NCBI GenBank assembly: GCA_017745235.1
Contig: JAGHZU010000004.1
Location: 245,988-309,987 of the forward strand
Direction of reading: 5' to 3'
DNA: 64,000 nucleotides
Source: Caulobacter sp.
GTDB taxonomy: Bacteria; Pseudomonadota; Alphaproteobacteria; Caulobacterales; Caulobacteraceae
Shown: positions 50,614 to 61,819 of the stretch, one piece after another
Layout of the letters: each line of letters begins with the position of its first letter
How positions within the stretch are numbered: position 1 is the first letter of the stretch
Notes under the pieces: model-generated
Seen by the model: the letters and a program-made list of their open reading frames with translations, nothing else
What the model was told of the DNA's origin: nothing
Database searches by the model: none
Program-made: the position numbers and the translations under genes

Positions 50614-51360
50614 ATGTCCTCAGCCATCTATCCCAGCCTTCAGGGCAAGCGCGTCGTCGTCACCGGCGGCGGCAGCGGCATCGGCGCCGGCATCGTGGCC
50701 GGCTTCGCGCGCCAGGGCGCGGAAGTGATCTTCCTCGACATCGTCGATGCGGATTCCGAAGAATTGGTCCGGCAGCTGGCCGGCTCGCCCATCCCGCCGG
50801 CCTACAAGCGCTGCGACCTGACCGACCTCGACGCCCTGAAGGCCACGCTGGCGCAGATCGGCGACGTCGACGTGCTGGTCAACAACGCCGGCAACGACGA
50901 CCGCCACAGCCTGGGCGACATCACCCCGGCGTACTGGGACAACCGCATGGGCGTGAACCTGCGCCACATGCTGTTCGCGGCCCAGGCGGTCGCCCCGGGC
51001 ATGGCCAAGCGCGGCGGCGGCGCCATCATCAACTTCGGCTCGATCAGCTGGCACCTGGGCCTGCCCGACCTGGTTCTGTACGAGACCGCCAAGGCCGGCA
51101 TCGAGGGCATGACCCGCGCCCTGGCCCGCGAGCTGGGCCCCGACGACATCCGCGTGACCTGCGTGGTGCCGGGCAACGTCAAGACCAAGCGCCAGGAGAA
51201 GTGGTACACGCCCGAAGGCGAGGCCGAGATCGTCGCGGCCCAGTGCCTGAAGGGCCGCCTGGTCCCGGAGAACGTGGCCTCGCTGGTGATGTTCCTGGCT
51301 TCGGACGACGCGGCCCTGTGCACGGGGCACGAGTACTGGATCGACGCCGGCTGGCGTTGA
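50614..51360 (+). CDS. xylB: D-xylose 1-dehydrogenase XylB
   Basis: A 248-residue short-chain dehydrogenase that oxidises D-xylose to D-xylono-1,5-lactone with NAD+. The cofactor motif TGGGSGIGAG is at residues 17-26, VNNAGNDDRH near 90, and the catalytic residues are Ser143, Tyr156 and Lys160 (YETAK). The C-terminus ASDDAALCTGHEYWIDAGWR is typical of the Caulobacter enzyme. It starts 18 bases after xylX. In C. crescentus xylA lies between these two genes; here there is no room for it. Confidence 0.96.
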   Translation: MSSAIYPSLQGKRVVVTGGGSGIGAGIVAGFARQGAEVIFLDIVDADSEELVRQLAGSPIPPAYKRCDLTDLDALKATLAQIGDVDVLVNNAGNDDRHSLGDITPAYWDNRMGVNLRHMLFAAQAVAPGMAKRGGGAIINFGSISWHLGLPDLVLYETAKAGIEGMTRALARELGPDDIRVTCVVPGNVKTKRQEKWYTPEGEAEIVAAQCLKGRLVPENVASLVMFLASDDAALCTGHEYWIDAGWR

Positions 51361-51402
51361 TCGAACAGGATTGTCATAGCCGGCTCGGCGTCCACCTTAG
51401 CG

Positions 51403-54168
<2,766 letters not shown>

Positions 54169-54184
54169 CGCGATCCCTGGGCGC

Positions 54185-54227
54185 GTCACCCGGAGGCCAG
54201 CCGCAGCGCGGTCGCCTCCGGGATGAC
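54185..54227. repeat. Palindromic repeat, family A variant, after xylD
   Basis: GTCACCCGGAGGC pairs with GCCTCCGGGATGAC around an inner CAGCCGCAGCGCGGTC. It lies between xylD and the GH39 gene. Confidence 0.65.
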
Positions 54228-54262
54228 GTTTGGGGGGGAATAAAAAGGGAGAGCAAACACCG

Positions 54263-55828
54263 ATGTTTTCGCGCCGCCGCCTTATGGCCTTCGCCGCCAG
54301 CCTGATCGCCGCGCCCGCCCTGGCCGCCGAACAGAAGCGCGCCATCGTGCTGGACGTCTCCGCCGCCAAGAAGCCCGTCGACCGGTTCTTTGACCTGTCG
54401 GTCGGCTCGGACTACCCGGGCACCCTGCTGCGCGAGGACAGCCTTTCCCAGCTGAAGATCGCGGCCGACGAGCTGGGCTTCCGCTACGTGCGCTTCCACG
54501 CGGTGTTCCACGACGTGCTGGGCACGGTGAAGAAGGGTCCCGACGGCGCGATCACCTACGACTGGACCAAGCTGGACCAGCTGTACGACCGCCTGCTGGC
54601 CATGGGGGTCAAGCCGTTCGTCGAGCTGGGCTTCACGCCCGAGGCGATGAAGACCTCGGACCTGACGATCTTCTACTGGAAGGGCAACACCTCCCATCCG
54701 CAGTTCGGGCCGTGGGCGAACCTGATCGACGCCTTCGTGCGCCACGTGCGCGCCCGCTACGGCGAGGCCGAGGTGCGCAGCTGGTTCTTCGAAGTCTGGA
54801 ACGAGCCCAACCTCGACGGCTTCTGGGAGAAGGCCGACCAGAAGGTCTATTTCGACCTCTACGCCCTGACGTCTAAGACCATCAAGGCCATCGATCCCAC
54901 CCTGCGGGTCGGCGGGCCGTCGACGGCCGGCGCGGCCTGGGTTCCGGAACTCCTGGCCTACTGCAAGGCCAACGGCGCGGCGATCGACTTCGTGACGACC
55001 CACACCTACGGCGTCGATGGCGGCTTCCTCGACGAGAACGGCGTGGCGGACACCAAGCTCTCGCGCTCGCCCGACGCCATCATCGGCGACGTGCGCAAGG
55101 TGCGGGCCGAGATCGAGGCCTCGGCCTTCCCCGGCCTGCCGCTGTACTTCACCGAGTGGAGCACCAGCTACACCCCGCGCGACCTGGTGCACGACAGCTA
55201 CCACAGCGCCGCCTACATCCTGGCCAAGCTGAAGGGCGTGAAGGGCATCGTCCAGGGCATGAGCTACTGGACGTTCAGCGACCTGTTCGAGGAGCCCGGC
55301 CCGCCCTCCAAGCCGTTCGAAGGCGGCTTCGGGCTGATGAACCCGCAAGGCGTCCGCAAGCCGGCCTGGTTCGCCTACAAGTACCTGAACGCCCTGCGCG
55401 GACGCGAGATTCCCAGCGCCGACGGCCAGGTGCTGGCGGCGGTCGACGGCGGCAAGGTGGCGGTCGTGGCCTGGGATTTCCAGCAGCCGGTCCAGCCGGT
55501 CAGCAACCGCTCCTATTTCAGCAAGGTGCTGCCGACCAAGACCGCGCCGCCCGCGGCCTTTTCGGTGTCGGGACTGAAGCCCGGTCTCTATCGGCTGGAG
55601 GCCCGGCGCACGGGCTTCCGCGCCAACGACGCCTATACGGCCTATCTGGAGATGGGCGCGCCCAAGACGCTGAGCGAGGGCCAGGTGGCCCAGCTGAACG
55701 CCCTGACGACCGACAAGCCGGAAATCGCCCGCCAGGTGCGCGTGGGCGCCGACGGCGTGGCGCGCCTGGACCTGCCGATGCGCGCCAACGACATCGTGCT
55801 CGTGACGCTCGAGCGGGCCCAGGCCTAG
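54263..55828 (+). CDS. Exported glycoside hydrolase family 39 beta-xylosidase
   Basis: A 521-residue enzyme that should release xylose from xylo-oligosaccharides. A signal peptide with a twin arginine-like start (FSRRRLMAFAASLIAAPALA) directs it to the periplasm. The GH39 barrel contains acid/base Glu181 in EVWNEPNLDGFWEK and nucleophile Glu298 in LYFTEWSTSY. A C-terminal beta domain (LAAVDGGKVAVVAWDFQQPV) completes it. GGGAGAG precedes the ATG at 54263. It resembles the Caulobacter GH39 xylosidase XynB2. Being on the same strand and 94 bases after xylD, it is probably co-transcribed or co-regulated with the xylose genes. Confidence 0.9.
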   Translation: MFSRRRLMAFAASLIAAPALAAEQKRAIVLDVSAAKKPVDRFFDLSVGSDYPGTLLREDSLSQLKIAADELGFRYVRFHAVFHDVLGTVKKGPDGAITYDWTKLDQLYDRLLAMGVKPFVELGFTPEAMKTSDLTIFYWKGNTSHPQFGPWANLIDAFVRHVRARYGEAEVRSWFFEVWNEPNLDGFWEKADQKVYFDLYALTSKTIKAIDPTLRVGGPSTAGAAWVPELLAYCKANGAAIDFVTTHTYGVDGGFLDENGVADTKLSRSPDAIIGDVRKVRAEIEASAFPGLPLYFTEWSTSYTPRDLVHDSYHSAAYILAKLKGVKGIVQGMSYWTFSDLFEEPGPPSKPFEGGFGLMNPQGVRKPAWFAYKYLNALRGREIPSADGQVLAAVDGGKVAVVAWDFQQPVQPVSNRSYFSKVLPTKTAPPAAFSVSGLKPGLYRLEARRTGFRANDAYTAYLEMGAPKTLSEGQVAQLNALTTDKPEIARQVRVGADGVARLDLPMRANDIVLVTLERAQA

Positions 55829-55842
55829 CACCGCGATCCCGC

Positions 55843-55879
55843 GTCATCCCGGAAGCCCGCAGGGGCTGTCCGGGATGAC
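55843..55879. repeat. Palindromic repeat, family A, after the GH39 gene
   Basis: GTCATCCCGGAAGCCCGC paired with GGGGCTGTCCGGGATGAC, 37 bases. It sits between the convergent GH39 and TonB-receptor genes. Confidence 0.75.
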
Positions 55880-55919
55880 GCCAGATCGTTCATGACGTTC
55901 GATCAGCCTGGCGCTTCGA

Positions 55920-58133
55920 TCAGCCTGGCGCGCCGCCGCCGCCGAAGTCGAACTGCTCGGGCTTGGGCTTGCCGCCGCCGAAGCTGTAGGTGAAGCCGAA
56001 GAACACCGCCCGGACGCCGACGGTGCGCTTGGCGCGCTCGTTCAGCGTGGGGGTGTCGATCACGACCTCGTCCTTGAACGACTTGAGCACGTCATTGGCC
56101 GTGACCACGAAATTGAGCTTGTCGGTCACCTTGCGGCGGTAGCCCAGGTTGATCATCTGGATCGGCTCGCGGTGGCCCTGGGGCGTCAGGCGGCGACCGG
56201 AGGTGAAGGCGTTCAGCTGGAAGAAGTCCTTGGGCGTGGCTTGCCACGACAGGTTCGCCCGGCCCGACAGCGTGGTCCCCGAGCGCGTGCCCGAAAAGCC
56301 CAGGTTGGCCGCGTCGATCTCGTTCCAGTAGGCGTTGGCGCTGACGTTGTACGACAGCTTGGGCGTCAGCTTGCCGTTGGCCACCAGTTCCAGGCCGCCG
56401 TTGCGCGACTTGCCCAGGTTGTCGCGGGTGGTCAGCAGCACGCCGTCGCCCAGCGCCTCGACCACGTCGGTGACGACGTCGGAGCTGTCGCGGAAATAGA
56501 GGGTGGCCAGGTATGAGGCCGGCCCCTTCCGGTACTGCCAGCCCAGCTCGTAGGAGTCGGTGACCTGGGGCTTCAGGTCGGGATTGCCCGAGCGGTAGTT
56601 GTAGGGGTCGATATAGACCAGGTTCGGATTGAGATCCTGCACCTGCGGGCGCTGCACCCGGCGGCTGTAGTTGGCCGTCAGGCTCTGGGTGTCGGTCAGG
56701 CGATAGCTCAGGTGCAGGGTCGGATAGGCGCGGAAGTAGTCGTTGTCGTGCGGGGTTCCGGTCGTGATGATGGTCCCGGACGTCGCCATGTCGGACACGT
56801 AGCGCCGCGTCCAGACCGGGTTGGTGGTGATGTTCACCTGTTCCAGCCGCAGGCCGGCCAGGGCGGTGAGATCGCCGAAAGGCCGCTCGTAGGTGACGTA
56901 GCCCGCATAGACGTCCTGGTCGTAGACGAAGAAGCTGGCCGAGCCGGTGGCGAGGCCTGAACCGAAGCCCTGGGCGGTGTCGTAGTCGGTGGTGGTGCGC
57001 TCCAGGTCCAGGCCCGTCTTCAGCTTGCCCTCGCCCAGCGGCCGGCTGTAGTCGGCCTTGAGATTGGTGCGGTCCTGCTTGGCGCTGAAGAGCGCGTAGT
57101 CGGTGTAGCGGCCGCCCGTGTCGGGTTCCTGGACGCCGTCGGTCGTGCGCTTGAAGTCGGTGGCCTCGTATTCCAGGTGCGCGGTCAGCTCGTGGTCGGC
57201 GCCCTTGAACTGGTGGCGCCAGTCGGTGGCGACGGCGGTGTTGGTGCGGTCGAAGCCCGAGGCGGACTGGCGGCTGTAGCCGGAGCCCGGGCCCCCGTTG
57301 AAGTCGGTCTGCCGATAGGTCTCCAGGCCGTCAAAGCTGTAGTCCATGTCGCGATAGCGGACCTCGGCGCTCAGGCGGTCGGCCTTGGTGACGTCGTAGT
57401 CGATCCCCGCGCGCAGGTTCAGCGCGTCGCCCACGTTCTTGGTCCGGGTGTCCTGCACCGCGTCGGTGGGGGGCGCGGTCGGCGACCGGGTCTGGCGCTC
57501 GTCCAGCAGGCGCATCTCCTGGCGGTCGAAGCGATAGCCGGCCTCGCCCGACAGGGTGACCTTGCCCTTGACCAGATTGCCGCTGAGCCCGGCGTTGTAG
57601 CGGCCGTCAGGACCGACGTTGAGCTTCAGCGAGCCGGTGGCGCCGGGCTTGTGGGTCTTCTTGGTGATGAGGTTGATGATCCCCGCCGAGCCGTCGGGGC
57701 GATAGGCGGCCGAGGGGTTGGTCATCACCTCGACGCGGTCGATCTGGTCGGCCGGCATCTGCTGCAGGGCGTCGCCGCGGTTCTCGCCGTTGAACATGCC
57801 CGAGGGCTTGCCGTCGATCAGGATGGTGACGTTGGGGTCCCCGCGCAGGCTGACATTGCCCTGCAGGTCGACCTCGACCGACGGCACGTTGCGCAGGGCG
57901 TCGGCCAGCGAGCCGGTCTTGGCCGACAGGTCGTTGGCCAGGCTGTAGCTGCGCCGGTCGATCGAGGTGCGCATGGCCGTGGAGTCGCTGGTGACGGTCA
58001 CCGCCTCGACGGCCGTGGACGCCTCGGCCGGCTTCTGCGCGGGCTTCTGGGCCGGCGCGGGCGCCTGGGCCAGGGCCGGAGTCGTGGACAGGCCCGTCGC
58101 GGCGGCGGCGAGCAGCATGGCTTTCAAACGCAA
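55920..58133 (-). CDS. TonB-dependent outer-membrane receptor
   Basis: A 737-residue outer-membrane transporter. Signal peptide (MLLAAAATGLSTTPALAQ), a Pro/Ala/Lys-rich linker, then the plug domain: GSLADALRNVPSVEVDLQGN, VSLRGDPNVTILIDGKPSGM and QIDRVEVMTNPSAAYRPDGS then AGIINLITKK. The rest is a beta-barrel with the outer-membrane OMP_b-brl_3 style (YSRRVQRPQVQDLNPNLVYI). The C-terminal strand FGFTYSFGG is followed by an unusual Gly/Pro/Lys-rich tail. Start TTG at 58133 with GGGGAAG upstream, or ATG 58118. Its position between the xylosidase and xylE suggests uptake of xylo-oligosaccharides (inference). Confidence 0.88.
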   Translation of the reverse strand: MRLKAMLLAAAATGLSTTPALAQAPAPAQKPAQKPAEASTAVEAVTVTSDSTAMRTSIDRRSYSLANDLSAKTGSLADALRNVPSVEVDLQGNVSLRGDPNVTILIDGKPSGMFNGENRGDALQQMPADQIDRVEVMTNPSAAYRPDGSAGIINLITKKTHKPGATGSLKLNVGPDGRYNAGLSGNLVKGKVTLSGEAGYRFDRQEMRLLDERQTRSPTAPPTDAVQDTRTKNVGDALNLRAGIDYDVTKADRLSAEVRYRDMDYSFDGLETYRQTDFNGGPGSGYSRQSASGFDRTNTAVATDWRHQFKGADHELTAHLEYEATDFKRTTDGVQEPDTGGRYTDYALFSAKQDRTNLKADYSRPLGEGKLKTGLDLERTTTDYDTAQGFGSGLATGSASFFVYDQDVYAGYVTYERPFGDLTALAGLRLEQVNITTNPVWTRRYVSDMATSGTIITTGTPHDNDYFRAYPTLHLSYRLTDTQSLTANYSRRVQRPQVQDLNPNLVYIDPYNYRSGNPDLKPQVTDSYELGWQYRKGPASYLATLYFRDSSDVVTDVVEALGDGVLLTTRDNLGKSRNGGLELVANGKLTPKLSYNVSANAYWNEIDAANLGFSGTRSGTTLSGRANLSWQATPKDFFQLNAFTSGRRLTPQGHREPIQMINLGYRRKVTDKLNFVVTANDVLKSFKDEVVIDTPTLNERAKRTVGVRAVFFGFTYSFGGGKPKPEQFDFGGGGAPG

Positions 58134-58343
58134 AGGACTTCCCCGAAAGACGTGTCGGCGACGTCCGCGCGGCGCAGTGTCCCGACAGGTCCGCCTAAAC
58201 CCGACGGATCGCCTGGGGGCAAATGTCTTTTCCGCAATGTTTGCGGGTCAGGCCCGTTGCGCGTTCGGCCCGACGTGACACTATCCCCCCGCCGGAGGGG
58301 CGCGCGCCGGGGAGCTTGGACCCGTCGAGCACGGCTTGCGCGC

Positions 58344-58357
58344 TGATACCGGTAACA
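58344..58357 (+). promoter_or_regulatory. Second XylR-like operator, before xylE
   Basis: TGATACCGGTAACA matches TGTTAGCGCTAACA in 11 of 14 positions, and the central CCGG replaces GCGC while keeping symmetry. It lies 84 bases upstream of the xylE start. The rest of the 307-base gap between the divergent TonB receptor and xylE shows no gene. Confidence 0.55.
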
Positions 58358-58440
58358 CTAAAGTCACCGCCAACGGGCCGTCCCTCAAGGGCGGATCCAG
58401 CGTCAAAACGGGCCGATTGGCCTCATCGGGGAAGAAACCT

Positions 58441-59877
58441 GTGGCATCAGTCATCAACGCCGGGCCGAGCCCCGGCATGAGCGCCGACGGCGCGAAGGTC
58501 AACATGGCCTTCATCGCCGCCATCGTGGCCGTGGCCACCATCGGCGGCTTCATGTTCGGTTACGACAGCGGCGTCATCAACGGCACGCAGAACGGCCTGA
58601 AGGCCGCCTTCGGCCTGACGGAAGCCGGCGAAGGCCTGAACGTGGCCGCCATCCTGCTGGGCTGCGCCTTCGGCGCGTTCGCGGCGGGCCGCCTGGCCGA
58701 CGTCTGGGGCCGGCGCACCGTGATGATCATCTCGGCCCTGCTGTTCCTGATCAGCGCCCTGGGCACCGGCGCCGCCCACACCTCGCTGGTCTTCGTGATC
58801 TTCCGCCTGGTCGGCGGCCTGGGCGTGGGCGCGGCCTCGGTGCTGTGCCCGGTCTACATCTCGGAAGTCACGCCCGCGAACATCCGCGGCCGCATGTCGT
58901 CCGTGCAGCAGATCATGATCATCACCGGCCTGACCGGCGCGTTCCTGGCCAACTACTTCCTGGCCCACACCGCCGGCAGCTCGACCGCCCCGTTCTGGCT
59001 GGGCCTGCCCGCCTGGCGCTGGATGTTCTGGATGCAGACCATCCCGGCCGGCGTCTTCTTCCTGTGCCTGCTGACCATTCCGGAAAGCCCGCGCTTCCTG
59101 GTGACCAAGGGCAAGGACGCCGAGGCCGAGAAGATCCTGTCGCGCCTGTTCGGCGAAGGCCAGGGCGCGGCCAAGGTCGTCGAGATCCGCGCCTCGCTGG
59201 CCGCCGACCACCAGCCCAAGCTGTCGGACCTGCTGGACCCGGTGACCAAGAAGCTGCGCCCGATCCTGTGGGCCGGCCTGGTCCTGGCCGTGTTCCAGCA
59301 ACTGGTCGGCATCAACATCGTCTTCTACTACGGCTCGGTGCTGTGGCAGTCGGTGGGCTTCACCGAGAACGACAGCCTGAAGATCAACATCCTGTCGGGC
59401 GCCCTGTCGATCCTGGCCTGCCTGGCCGCCATCGCCCTGATCGATCGCATCGGCCGCAAGCCGCTGCTGCTGATCGGCTCGGCCGGCATGGCTCTGACCC
59501 TGGGCGTGCTGACCTGGTGCTTCTCGACCGCCACGATCGTGGACGGCGCCCTGCACCTGTCGGGCAACACCGGCCTGATCGCCCTGGTCTCGGCCAACGC
59601 CTACGTCGTGTTCTTCAACCTCAGCTGGGGCCCGGTGATGTGGGTCATGCTGGGCGAGATGTTCCCCAACCAGATGCGCGGTTCGGCCCTGGCCGTCGCC
59701 GGCTTCGCCCAGTGGATCGCCAACTTCGCGATCTCGTTCAGCTTCCCGATCATGAAGAAGATCAGCCTGACGGCCACCTACGGCTTCTACGCCCTGTGCG
59801 CCGTGATCTCCTTCTTCCTGGTGCAGAAGCTGATCCAGGAAACCCGCGGCAAGGAGCTGGAAGCGATGGAGGGCTAA
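58441..59877 (+). CDS. xylE: D-xylose:H+ symporter XylE (MFS sugar porter)
   Basis: A 478-residue inner-membrane sugar transporter with twelve TM helices. Sugar-porter signatures are GGFMFGYDSGVINGTQNGLK, GRLADVWGRRTVMII (motif R-x-G-R-R type), ITPESPRFLVTKGKDAEAEK-like PESPRFL, QQLVGINIVFYYGSVLWQSV and the C-terminal RIGRKPLLLIG. The GTG at 58441 follows GGGGAAG with 6-base spacing. In C. crescentus xylE also lies near the xylose operon. A XylR-like operator is upstream and a strong terminator follows. Confidence 0.92.
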   Translation: MASVINAGPSPGMSADGAKVNMAFIAAIVAVATIGGFMFGYDSGVINGTQNGLKAAFGLTEAGEGLNVAAILLGCAFGAFAAGRLADVWGRRTVMIISALLFLISALGTGAAHTSLVFVIFRLVGGLGVGAASVLCPVYISEVTPANIRGRMSSVQQIMIITGLTGAFLANYFLAHTAGSSTAPFWLGLPAWRWMFWMQTIPAGVFFLCLLTIPESPRFLVTKGKDAEAEKILSRLFGEGQGAAKVVEIRASLAADHQPKLSDLLDPVTKKLRPILWAGLVLAVFQQLVGINIVFYYGSVLWQSVGFTENDSLKINILSGALSILACLAAIALIDRIGRKPLLLIGSAGMALTLGVLTWCFSTATIVDGALHLSGNTGLIALVSANAYVVFFNLSWGPVMWVMLGEMFPNQMRGSALAVAGFAQWIANFAISFSFPIMKKISLTATYGFYALCAVISFFLVQKLIQETRGKELEAMEG

Positions 59878-59919
59878 GGCCCGGGCATCGCCCTCCCCAG
59901 GGAGGAATTGGATAACCAG

Positions 59920-59957
59920 AACGCCCGGACGGTCCCCCGTCCGGGCGTTTCCTTTTT
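59920..59957 (+). terminator. Rho-independent terminator after xylE
   Basis: Perfect 13-base stem AACGCCCGGACGG-TCCC-CCGTCCGGGCGTT, then TCCTTTTT on the plus strand. It ends 80 bases after the xylE stop. Confidence 0.9.
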
Positions 59958-60068
59958 GGGTCCCGACCTTCGCCGGGAAGACGGCGTCGGGCGTCCGGGG
60001 CGGCTGCTCCGAGCGGGTGGCGGATTCGGCCGCGATTCCCGCCCGGAGCGCAGCTCGGAGCCGGGCCC

Positions 60069-60806
60069 CTAGCCCGCCGGCGCCGCCTTGGCGTCCTTCA
60101 GGGGCGGGCCGCTGAACTCGGCTTCGATGCGGACCTGGACCTCGTCGCCGACGCCCATGGTCGTGCCCGGCGCGGGGATGCCGAAAGCCACCCCGAAGTC
60201 GCCGCGCTTGAACACGCCCTGGGCCGAGAAGCCGATGCGGGCGTGCGGATCCATCGGATGGCCGGCGTAGCCGCCGTTGAAGGTGGCGTCCAGAACGACG
60301 GGCTTGGTGACGCCGTGCAGGGTGAAATCGCCGGTGATCCTGGCCGTGTTGGCGCCGGTCACCTCGACCTTGGTGGAGCGGAAGGTGATGGTCTTGAACT
60401 GGCCGGCGTCCAGCCAGTTCTTGCCCAGCAGCTCGTCCTTGAAGCCGGCCGGCGGGCTGGGCAGCGACAGCGAGCGCGGGTCGACCGTGGCCTCGACGCT
60501 GGAGGCCGACGGATTGGCCGGGTCGAACTTCAGGCTGGCGTCGAAATCGGTGAACTGGGCGGTGTAGTGCGAGAAGCCCAGGTGGCTGACCGTGAAGGTC
60601 AGGCTGGCGTGCGCCTTGTCCAGCTTGTAGTCGCCCGCCGGGACGTTCACCGGCGCGGGCGCGGCGGCCGGGGCGGCGCTGACGGGCGCGGCGGCGGGAG
60701 CCTCGGCCTTCTTGGCGGCGGGCGGCGAGCAGGCCGCCAGGGCCGCGACGACGGCGGCCGTCGTCAGGCCGCGAAGGGCCCAGGTGCGTTGAATCGGATC
60801 GGTCAT
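60069..60806 (-). CDS. YceI-family lipoprotein
   Basis: A 245-residue periplasmic lipoprotein. The signal peptide ends VVAALAACS with a lipobox; an Ala/Pro-rich linker leads into a YceI lipocalin-like domain (YKLDKAHASLTFTVSHLGFS, HYTAQFTDFDASLKFDPANP, KNWLDAGQFKTITFRSTKVE, and FGVAFGIPAPGTTMGVGDEV). YceI proteins bind isoprenoid or amphiphilic molecules and are often stress- or pH-induced; the ligand here is unknown. GGGAAG precedes the ATG. Upstream (60820-60848) two copies of TGTTAGGCGCTGGC occur in tandem. Confidence 0.9.
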   Translation of the reverse strand: MTDPIQRTWALRGLTTAAVVAALAACSPPAAKKAEAPAAAPVSAAPAAAPAPVNVPAGDYKLDKAHASLTFTVSHLGFSHYTAQFTDFDASLKFDPANPSASSVEATVDPRSLSLPSPPAGFKDELLGKNWLDAGQFKTITFRSTKVEVTGANTARITGDFTLHGVTKPVVLDATFNGGYAGHPMDPHARIGFSAQGVFKRGDFGVAFGIPAPGTTMGVGDEVQVRIEAEFSGPPLKDAKAAPAG

Positions 60807-61030
60807 GGCGTCTTCCCTGTTAGGCGCTGGCCTGTTAGGCGCTGGCGCGCTCGTTCAGTCCAAGAACGCACGACCATGCGGCTTTCCGACAGGGCCGTCT
60901 TCGATTTTCGCGAAAAGCTCCACAGCGGACCACGCGGCGCCGGAACCAGCGGGACGGTCGGCGCGTTCACACCGTCAGCCCCGCCTTCGCCTCCCAGGGA
61001 GTCGACCGCTTGCGTGACCGCGTCCAGGCC

Positions 61031-61630
61031 CTAGCCGAGCAGATGCCGGATCGTGGTGATCAGCACCCGGGCCAGGGCTTCGCGGTCGGTGTCGGGATGA
61101 TTGACCGAGCGCATGATCATGCCGTCGAACAGCATGCCCACGGCCTCGCAGCGGGCCTGGAACTCGGCCTCGCTCCATTCGGGCTTGCGGCTGCGGTCGA
61201 GCATGGCCTGGGCGTAGATGCGCTCCTGCTCGTCGGCGGCGCGCACGATGGCCGAGACCTTGGGGTTGCGGGCCGCCTCGGCCAGGACTTCCAGGGTCAG
61301 GGCCGCGCGGCCCGGATCGAAGCACTTGTCGACGGCTTCGGGCAGGTGCTCGGTCATGGCGTCGACGAGGTCGCCCGGCCGACTCTCCATCTCGGCGAAC
61401 TTGGCCCGCATCTCGGCCAGGTCCTGGCCGACGATGGCGCCAATGATCGCCTCCTTGTTTTCGAAGTAGCGGTAGATCTGGCCCACGCTCAGTCCGGCCG
61501 CCTTGGCGATGTCCGCCATGCTCGCCCCGTGGAACCCCGCCTGGCGCACGCAGTCGCACGCCGCGTCCAGAATCTGCTGGCGGCGCGCCTCGGGCGTAGG
61601 ACGCGCCGAAGTTTGGACCTCATCGACCAT
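61031..61630 (-). CDS. TetR-family repressor of the second RND efflux operon
   Basis: A 199-residue regulator: HTH at ~12-60 (ILDAACDCVRQAGFHGASMA, IAKAAGLSVGQIYRYFENKE), then a C-terminal ligand domain rich in Ala/Glu/Arg ending LARVLITTIRHLLG. Divergent from the adaptor gene, with a perfect 20-base palindrome in the 189-base gap. In C. crescentus TipR is a TetR-type repressor of an acrAB2-nodT operon; this gene may be the counterpart, but I cannot confirm it. Start ATG at 61630. Confidence 0.9.
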   Translation of the reverse strand: MVDEVQTSARPTPEARRQQILDAACDCVRQAGFHGASMADIAKAAGLSVGQIYRYFENKEAIIGAIVGQDLAEMRAKFAEMESRPGDLVDAMTEHLPEAVDKCFDPGRAALTLEVLAEAARNPKVSAIVRAADEQERIYAQAMLDRSRKPEWSEAEFQARCEAVGMLFDGMIMRSVNHPDTDREALARVLITTIRHLLG

Positions 61631-61684
61631 CGAAAGCTTCGCTTCCCAATTAAATTTCCGTCACGTCACTCATCGACGGAACCC

Positions 61685-61710
61685 CCGAGGTTGACTTGCG
61701 ACAACCTCGG
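61685..61710. promoter_or_regulatory. Hairpin inverted repeat in the efflux promoter region
   Basis: CCGAGGTTG and CAACCTCGG are perfect 9-base arms around an 8-base loop. The left arm contains TTGACT, which with TATGTC 17 bases later could form -35 and -10 elements of the rightward promoter. Confidence 0.5.
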
Positions 61711-61730
61711 CCCTATGTCCAGCCTCGTTT

Positions 61731-61750
61731 GAGAATGAACGTTCATTCTC
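61731..61750. promoter_or_regulatory. TetR operator palindrome
   Basis: GAGAATGAACGTTCATTCTC is a perfect 20-base palindrome, placed between the divergent TetR gene and the adaptor gene, 70 bases before the adaptor start. This size and AATGAACGTTCATT core are typical of AcrR/TetR operators. Confidence 0.8.
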
Positions 61751-61819
61751 ATGTTGGTTACCATCAGGGCGCCGTCAAGGCTCAAGGCCTGCGGCGCCCT
61801 GTCGCTCTTGGGGTTCTCC

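Noticed and set aside
58344..58357. TGATACCGGTAACA as another copy of the TetR operator GATACCGAACGGTATC
   Set aside because: It shares only the GATACCG half. Its other half and its symmetry fit the XylR palindrome better, and the context is xylE.
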